Shown here: positions 50,137 to 54,808 of the stretch, in pieces
Layout: every line of letters begins with the position of its first letter
Position numbering within the stretch: position 1 is the first letter of the stretch
From: Acidobacteriota bacterium
Lineage (GTDB): Bacteria > Acidobacteriota > Terriglobia > 2-12-FULL-54-10
Direction: 5' to 3'
DNA: 54,808 nucleotides
Assembly: GCA_016191085.1 (NCBI GenBank)
Contig: JACPPJ010000053.1
Location: 1 to 54,808, forward strand
Program-made: the position numbers and the translations under genes
The notes under the pieces: generated by a model
The model's input: the letters and a program-made list of their open reading frames with translations, nothing else
The model's database searches: none
What the model was told of the DNA's origin: nothing

Positions 50137-51237
50137 CTACGGTTTCCGCAACAGATCGGAATAACTTCTGTACCTGCCGGCAACGTACGCCGCCAGCAGT
50201 TCATCGAAATTCTGCACGGTGGAGGCGCTATAGTATCCCGGCACCGCCTCCCCCACGGCAGCCCTACCAAAAATCGATCTGATCACTACCGACCGTTTAT
50301 TGTGCGGAATCCGATCCAGGTTCTGCATGTACCGCTCGAAGCCACCGTTCCGGAACAGGTAGTTCTCCACGTTTGACACATAGAAAGCCGAAAGATGCTG
50401 CTTGTTTTCAGTCATCCACTGCGCGATCGCCGCGACGGCGTGCGTGCCGCCGAGGTCTCCCACAACCGGCACGATCTGGTCGGCGGCTTCCAGCGAACGG
50501 ACAAACTGGAAGTCGTCTTCCGAAATGAGGTAGCTGAGCTTGCGACCCTGCCTGTCGGTCTCCAGGATGAGTTCGCGGTAGTTCGGATAATACATTTGCC
50601 CGGTTCTACCGAATGTCTGGAAGCGCAGCGAGAGGCCCGCCCGCGCGAATGTCGCGTGAAAGCGGTCGATGGTGGCGATATCCTCGGAGGACAACGGAAC
50701 GCCGAAGGTGGCTATGGTGTCGTGCAGGCGGAGATCGAGCGCGTGCAGTGGCGCCGCTTTCGTCTCGTCTATGTAGGCAACAATCCGCTCAATCGACGCA
50801 TCGCGCCACGCATTAACATTGTCGGGAACCGGTCTGCCGGTCAGTAATGCCAAATACTCCGCGCGGTTTCGAGATAATTTAAACAGCGCCTTCAACAGCA
50901 GTTGGAGCAGTAAATTATCCCGGCGAATATCCACAATGAATGCGGTCTTCGGCCGGATGTGTGCGACGTATGAAAAGTTTTGGTCCGGGCCTACGCCGAT
51001 GTAAACGCCACCGCGAACGCCGCCTTGCTCCAGTGCCGGAATAACGTGCAGATACGATTGCTCATTGGAAATGAGATTATCGGTATCGAAAAATCCTCCC
51101 GGCTCGGACAGTTCTTTGACGAGCTGCGCGAACGAGGTTTTCGGTTGTACTTCGAGCCGAACACCCCATGCAGCGGCGACCAGCAGGCAAAGAGCCAATG
51201 CGATTGGACGCGCCGATTTATATAGAGGTCTTGTCAT
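50137..51237 (-). CDS. LIC_10091-family protein, exported
   Basis: About 366 residues from the ATG at 51237, with a signal segment 'IALALCLLVAAAWG'. Family-typical blocks are 'LSEPGGFFDTDNLISNEQSY', 'GVYIGVGPDQNFSYVAHIRP' and 'AFIVDIRRDNLLLQLLLKAL', and near the C-terminus 'SAFYVSNVENYLFR'. This family has a methyltransferase-like fold in a solved Leptospira relative, as I recall, and no known activity. It is the only minus-strand gene between add and purC. Confidence 0.8.
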   Translation of the reverse strand: MTRPLYKSARPIALALCLLVAAAWGVRLEVQPKTSFAQLVKELSEPGGFFDTDNLISNEQSYLHVIPALEQGGVRGGVYIGVGPDQNFSYVAHIRPKTAFIVDIRRDNLLLQLLLKALFKLSRNRAEYLALLTGRPVPDNVNAWRDASIERIVAYIDETKAAPLHALDLRLHDTIATFGVPLSSEDIATIDRFHATFARAGLSLRFQTFGRTGQMYYPNYRELILETDRQGRKLSYLISEDDFQFVRSLEAADQIVPVVGDLGGTHAVAAIAQWMTENKQHLSAFYVSNVENYLFRNGGFERYMQNLDRIPHNKRSVVIRSIFGRAAVGEAVPGYYSASTVQNFDELLAAYVAGRYRSYSDLLRKP

Positions 51238-51484
51238 CAGATTCCCGCCGCCCACAACAATTATATCCCCTGGTGTGCTGTGGACGACGGGTGAGTTTCG
51301 GCTGGATGGTGACGCGGGAGGGCAAACACAGGGGGCAAGTAGCGCGGGCGAAAAGATAAATTACATCGGCTTTCTGATGCGTACGAAAAAAGATCGGGTA
51401 TCTTTCCGGCAACTCCACAGAGAGCCACAAATCCATTAGAATATTGGTTTGAACGAAGCGGAAATCAACTTCTGAAGATTGCTA

Positions 51485-51512
51485 TTGACAATCGGTGCGA
51501 GTCGCTTAGAAT
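51485..51512 (+). promoter_or_regulatory. Consensus sigma-70 promoter overlapping the first purC ATG
   Basis: TTGACA (51485-51490), a 16-base spacer, and TAGAAT (51507-51512). The -35 box is perfect and the -10 close to consensus. The -10 covers the ATG at 51511, so if this promoter is used, translation must start downstream, most likely at ATG 51547. Confidence 0.6.
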
Positions 51513-51546
51513 GACTGACGCCAGCATAGAAAGTATTCCCACTAAA

Positions 51547-52452
51547 ATGCCAAGCATAGCTACTCATCCCATTGTTACGAAGACAGAGTTTCCGGGCGCC
51601 AGTGTGCTGTTTCGCGGCAAAGTCCGCGACATGTACAAAGCTGGCGATGCACTGCTGATGGTCGCGACTGACCGTATTTCGGCATTCGATTTTGTGCTGG
51701 GGTCCGGCATTCCGTTCAAAGGCGAGGTGCTGACCCAGATTTCGATCTTCTGGTTTGGTTTTCTGAAGGATATCGTCCGGAATCACTTTCTCAGCTCCGA
51801 TGTAGCCCAGTATCCGGAACCGTTTCCGCAGTTTACAGACATACTGAAGGGGCGCTCGATGCTGGTGAAGTCGGTCAGGGCGATTCCTATTGAATGCGTA
51901 GTGCGCGGATATATCTCGGGCTCCTCATGGAAGGAGTATCAATCCGAGGGACGTACGGTGGGAGTGACCTTGCCTAAAGGATTGCGCGAATCGGATCGTT
52001 TGAGCGAACCCCTTTTTACGCCTGCGACCAAGGCAGAGAGCGGTCATGACGAAAATATTTCGTTTGAAGAGATGGCAAGCAAGATCGGTTCTGGGCTGGC
52101 GCAGCAACTACGCGACATCAGCATGAAGCTGTATCAGCGCGCCGCGGCGCATGCCGAGGAACACGCCATCATACTTGCAGACACAAAATTCGAATTTGGG
52201 CAGGATGACCAAGGGGTTCTGCTGATTGACGAAGTCCTCACGCCGGACTCGTCGCGTTTCTGGCCTCGGGACACGTACCATCCCGGAGGGCCGCAGAGTT
52301 CTCTGGACAAACAGTACGTTCGCGATTATCTGGAGACTATCGGCTGGAACAAGCAGCCGCCCGCTCCCACGCTGCCCGTTGCAGTAGTCGAGCAGACCGC
52401 GACGAAATACCTGGAGATTTATCGGCTCCTCACCGGACAACAGTTGAACTAA
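51547..52452 (+). CDS. purC: Phosphoribosylaminoimidazole-succinocarboxamide synthase PurC
   Basis: SAICAR synthase of purine synthesis, ATP-grasp-like. Start set at ATG 51547 because a consensus promoter overlaps the earlier in-frame ATG (51511); the first 12 codons of the long version are not conserved. About 301 residues. 'FRGKVRDMYKAGDALLMVAT' is the N-terminal family signature, 'DRISAFDFVL', 'IPIECVVRGYISGSSWKEY' and 'LADTKFEFGQDDQGVLLIDE' complete the pattern, with 'DEVLTPDSSRFW' near the C-terminus. Yeast-type long form. Separated by about 26 kb from purH. Confidence 0.95.
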   Translation: MPSIATHPIVTKTEFPGASVLFRGKVRDMYKAGDALLMVATDRISAFDFVLGSGIPFKGEVLTQISIFWFGFLKDIVRNHFLSSDVAQYPEPFPQFTDILKGRSMLVKSVRAIPIECVVRGYISGSSWKEYQSEGRTVGVTLPKGLRESDRLSEPLFTPATKAESGHDENISFEEMASKIGSGLAQQLRDISMKLYQRAAAHAEEHAIILADTKFEFGQDDQGVLLIDEVLTPDSSRFWPRDTYHPGGPQSSLDKQYVRDYLETIGWNKQPPAPTLPVAVVEQTATKYLEIYRLLTGQQLN

Positions 52453-52536
52453 ATAGCACGAGCGCTTCCCCGCCCCCCAGGAGAGGTTCCCGTTCACGCG
52501 AGGCGCACACTCTCACGCCTTGCAAGGAGTGTTGCT

Positions 52537-52791
52537 GTGAAAGATCAAATGGAGAAGCTGGTCTCCGAGCTCGTTGATGGTGGAATCTTCTTCCAGGACG
52601 CCGTCGCTGAATTCGAAAAGCGATTCATCAAGCGAGTGCTGGATGGCCACCACGGTAACCAGCTACAATCGGCCAAAGCCCTGGGCATCCACCGCAACAC
52701 ATTGGGTCGCAAGATGGAGGAATACAACCTTGCGTCCAAAAACGGCAGCCACCGAAGCAGCGCCAAGCCAAAACATTCGAAGAAAAAATGA
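52537..52791 (+). CDS. Fis-type HTH protein
   Basis: 84 residues. After an N-terminal helix, 'FFQDAVAEFEKRFIKRVLDG' and 'GNQLQSAKALGIHRNTLGRK' form the Fis/NtrC-C-terminal HTH (HTH_8), with a Lys- and Ser-rich tail. Like Fis it should bind DNA as a dimer without an AAA+ or receiver domain. The GTG start is behind an AAGGAG ribosome binding site. It follows purC by 84 bases and may be co-transcribed. Confidence 0.9.
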   Translation: MKDQMEKLVSELVDGGIFFQDAVAEFEKRFIKRVLDGHHGNQLQSAKALGIHRNTLGRKMEEYNLASKNGSHRSSAKPKHSKKK

Positions 52792-52996
52792 ACGTCTCAG
52801 TTCAAGCCCACCACCTGTAGGTCTCATCCTCGCACGCTAACAAAGCAGGGGTATCAGCCCGGGAGAAAACGCCGAGGTTCAGAATGGAACTGGGTGTTTT
52901 TCAGTTTGGGAACTTGCGAAAAACTAAACTGCGAGAGGAATGACCTTTGTGCGCCGTCCCTCTCGCGTATGTGGAGAGTCATGCAGAAGCGGTCCG

Positions 52997-54277
52997 CTAT
53001 CTTGCTTCTTTCGCATCCACCAGTTTGAGCAAGAACGGCTTCGCACGGTAAGAATCGACCGTGCCTTCGAACGTTCTCGTTTCACCCTTGGCAATTGGCT
53101 TGGCGGAAGGCGCCGCCAGCGTCACCTCAACGTCGAAGCGCGCGTCCTGGTTTTGCAGCTCAGGAGCCACAGCAAGCTGAACCGTCCTCGGCCTGGCGGC
53201 AGGAGTGGCGCCAACCACCTTCCCCGGCAGCGTCAATTGCGAGCCTTTCAACAGCTCCCAGGTGTCATCAGCCTTTTGCCCGCCAGCCTGAAGGTACTTC
53301 TGAATAATGTCATAAGAGCTCAACTCCTCGGGCTTGACCGTCAGTTCGCGCTTCGCTTCCGGAGTAGGGGTTGGCTCAGGCTCCGGCGGTGCCATCTCTT
53401 CAGCAGTTTGAATGTGGAAATCGGGCGGCGGAAATGGTGATGTGGCGGCCTGGGTCAGGAGAGCATCCAATCCTTCCTTCGACCCGTGCTGCGATTCATA
53501 AACTTTGTTGAGGTAGTCCTTCACCTGAGTCTGCATTTCCCCCGGGAGAGATGTCGGACCGGTAATTGAAACGGCGCGGGCGAGCGCCCAAATACCCTGG
53601 TCGTAGTTTCGCGGCTCTGGAGTGAGATAAGCGATGCCGAGGCGGTAGAACCCGGCAGCATCGGTCGGATTCAGTTCAATGGCTTTCTTCAGCTCCTGCT
53701 GCGCAGGCTCGTATTGCTTTTTCTGAAGCGATGCAAAACCCAATGCCTGGTGGAAGGCGGCGTCGAGCTGGTCCTTCTGCTTCTTAAAATCGGCGTCAGG
53801 GACATTGGCAGGCTTTTCCAGGGTGGCAGTCTGTTCCAGGCCCGCTTTGGCACGATCGGCGGCGGCGCTCAGCTTCTGGTCCGCAGCAGGGTCTTGGGGG
53901 TTAAATGTTTGTGGAAACAGAGTGCTCAAGAGGAAGAGCGCGTAAACCTGCTTGGGATTCACCTCCAACAACTTTTCCGCCGTCTCCTGCAGCTCCGGCA
54001 CTTTATTTAACTGTTGATAGGCCTGGAGCTTCAGGGTGAGGATCCGCTCGGCTACCTTGGATTGCGGATAAGCAGCCAGATACTTCTCCGCTGCCTCGAC
54101 TTGGGCAGCCGGATCTTTCGCTTGCTCGACGGCGTTATAGGCGTCATACTCCGCCCGATCCTTAAACGGTGATGCTTGTTGTTGAGCCTGCGCTGCGCTG
54201 GATTGCGGCACGGCCGCGATCAAGCCACAGAGTACGCCGAACATCATTAACACAGATAAAACATTTGCCTTCTTCAT
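52997..54277 (-). CDS. Exported TPR-repeat protein
   Basis: About 426 residues from the ATG at 54277 (the open frame extends to 54337). Signal peptide 'VLSVLMMFGVLCGLIAAVP' with an AQA-type cleavage region. TPR-like helices at about 35-260 ('AVEQAKDPAAQVEAAEKYLA', 'AIELNPTDAAGFYRLGIAYL'). A Pro/Glu-rich linker (~300-320, 'PPEPEPTPTPEA') is followed by a short C-terminal beta domain ending 'FEGTVDSYRAKPFLLKLVDA'. Likely periplasmic scaffold, function unknown. Confidence 0.85.
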   Translation of the reverse strand: MKKANVLSVLMMFGVLCGLIAAVPQSSAAQAQQQASPFKDRAEYDAYNAVEQAKDPAAQVEAAEKYLAAYPQSKVAERILTLKLQAYQQLNKVPELQETAEKLLEVNPKQVYALFLLSTLFPQTFNPQDPAADQKLSAAADRAKAGLEQTATLEKPANVPDADFKKQKDQLDAAFHQALGFASLQKKQYEPAQQELKKAIELNPTDAAGFYRLGIAYLTPEPRNYDQGIWALARAVSITGPTSLPGEMQTQVKDYLNKVYESQHGSKEGLDALLTQAATSPFPPPDFHIQTAEEMAPPEPEPTPTPEAKRELTVKPEELSSYDIIQKYLQAGGQKADDTWELLKGSQLTLPGKVVGATPAARPRTVQLAVAPELQNQDARFDVEVTLAAPSAKPIAKGETRTFEGTVDSYRAKPFLLKLVDAKEAR

Positions 54278-54498
54278 AGCAGATGCTTCCTCTCCACGGT
54301 GATTGTGCTGATGCGCCCCTTGGTTCCCGGAAGGCAAGGTCCAGAGATCAGCGTCTCATGCCCAGACCGCCCTTCGTATTATAGCCAGAAAAGCATCGAC
54401 CGCAAGTTGTAAGTGCTGTAACGGGCGGTGTCTGTCAGGCGCCGACATTCCGGCCAGACGGTCTCGGTGCAACAAAGGTAACAAACTTGCTGCCTACA

Positions 54499-54669
54499 TT
54501 ATATCGCGCCGGCGACCTTTCGGTTCACGCGCGCGGAAGCCAACTGGGCGGCATACGTACGGATGCTGCGAGAGACGCGGTGATCGGCCGCTACTTCGGC
54601 CAGTTCTGACGCGGTTAGTTCTGGCAGGATCCCCATTACGCAACCCAGCGAAATATGGCCGCTGCGCAC
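54499..54669 (-). pseudogene. 3' remnant of an unknown gene abutting the transposase
   Basis: On the minus strand from GTG 54669 to TAA 54499 reads 'VRSGHISLGCVMGILPELTA' then 'SELAEVAADHRVSRSIRTYA', a protein-like helical sequence, 56 residues. It begins exactly where the transposase frame ends, without its own ribosome binding site. It looks like the tail of a gene whose 5' part was cut off by the insertion element. Family not recognised. Confidence 0.45.
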
Positions 54670-54808
54670 TAGTGAACCGTAACAATTGATTCGGGAGTAA
54701 TTCTTCGAGTTGGATCAAAGTACTTCCACTTCACGGGTTTGGGTTTTTTGTTGTATTGACGGATGTAGCGCATCAGCTTTCTTTTGAGATCGGACACCGA
54801 AGTAAATA
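54669..54808 (-). mobile_element. IS630-type transposase, C-terminal end (cut by the window edge)
   Basis: On the minus strand the frame entering at 54806 reads 'FTSVSDLKRKLMRYIRQYNK' then 'KPKPVKWKYFDPTRRI' and ends at TAG 54671-54669. This is the characteristic C-terminal tail of IS630-family (Tc1/mariner-like) transposases. The DDE domain would lie beyond position 54808. Confidence 0.8.

Noticed and set aside
1-54808. CRISPR array, rRNA genes or replication origin
   Set aside because: No regularly spaced direct repeats, no rRNA-like sequence and no DnaA-box clusters were noticed on reading.

Overview
The window looks like a chromosomal segment of an acidobacterium, probably from the Solibacter/Bryobacter side. 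The best taxonomic hint is the large secreted subtilase at 41412-44321, which ends in a domain of the TIGR03437 type ('Solibacter uncharacterized C-terminal domain'). Palindromic intergenic repeats of the 'GGCACGGCTGAAGCCGTGCC' kind, frequent TTG/GTG starts, an Omp85/TamB pair and a LIC_10091-family protein fit this. The assignment is inference; no rRNA gene is present.

Layout. 1-3100: minus-strand phage-type genes (S49 head-maturation-type protease, coiled-coil protein, two unknowns) on the 3' side of a tRNA-Lys gene (3125-3200), as expected for a decayed element integrated at that tRNA. 3689-5377: ETF-ubiquinone oxidoreductase. 5555-9813: plus-strand series of ArgR, a proline-rich small protein, a small membrane protein, a rhodanese with an in-frame UGA that is probably selenocysteine, a LigD-type polymerase, an ATP-dependent DNA ligase and a DUF72 protein. 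9731-16714: minus-strand TamB and an Omp85 protein (envelope biogenesis). 17170-21420: YihY-type membrane protein, glycogen-debranching-type glucosidase and a GT4 glycosyltransferase. 21511-22440: a decayed stretch in which an enolase-superfamily remnant is joined to an SDR remnant, plus a 46-residue small protein. 22742-28992: ECF sigma factor, conserved hypothetical, purH, a TPR protein and ispE, followed by tRNA-Gln. 29281-30817: an apparently AT-richer patch with a Tat/lipoprotein aldo-keto reductase lacking its catalytic residues and a small cytochrome c. 31167-36529: a minus-strand block for GDP-mannose precursors (phosphohexomutase, manC, manA), an aspartate-type aminotransferase and coaD. 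36662-41248: quinone reductase, fabH, a divergent YchF-like protein and a ZIP transporter, with repeats in the gaps. 41412-44321: subtilase. 44434-44510: tRNA-Arg. 44727-52791: cupin, ChrB-domain protein, tldD/tldE, a 50-residue basic protein, adenosine deaminase, LIC_10091-family protein, purC and a Fis-type HTH protein. 52997-54808: secreted TPR protein, then the 3' end of an IS630-type transposase abutting a gene remnant.

Most of the window is housekeeping. Four things go beyond that: (1) the probable selenoprotein rhodanese at 6620-6973, with a C-T-Sec motif and a SECIS-like hairpin at the right distance, which automated annotation would call as a truncated gene; (2) two families of palindromic intergenic elements, one with three copies and one with two; (3) the junction of two pseudogenes near 22050; (4) several degenerate enzymes (aldo-keto reductase, YchF-like GTPase) whose conserved active-site residues are replaced. 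No CRISPR array, complete insertion sequence or replication origin was seen.
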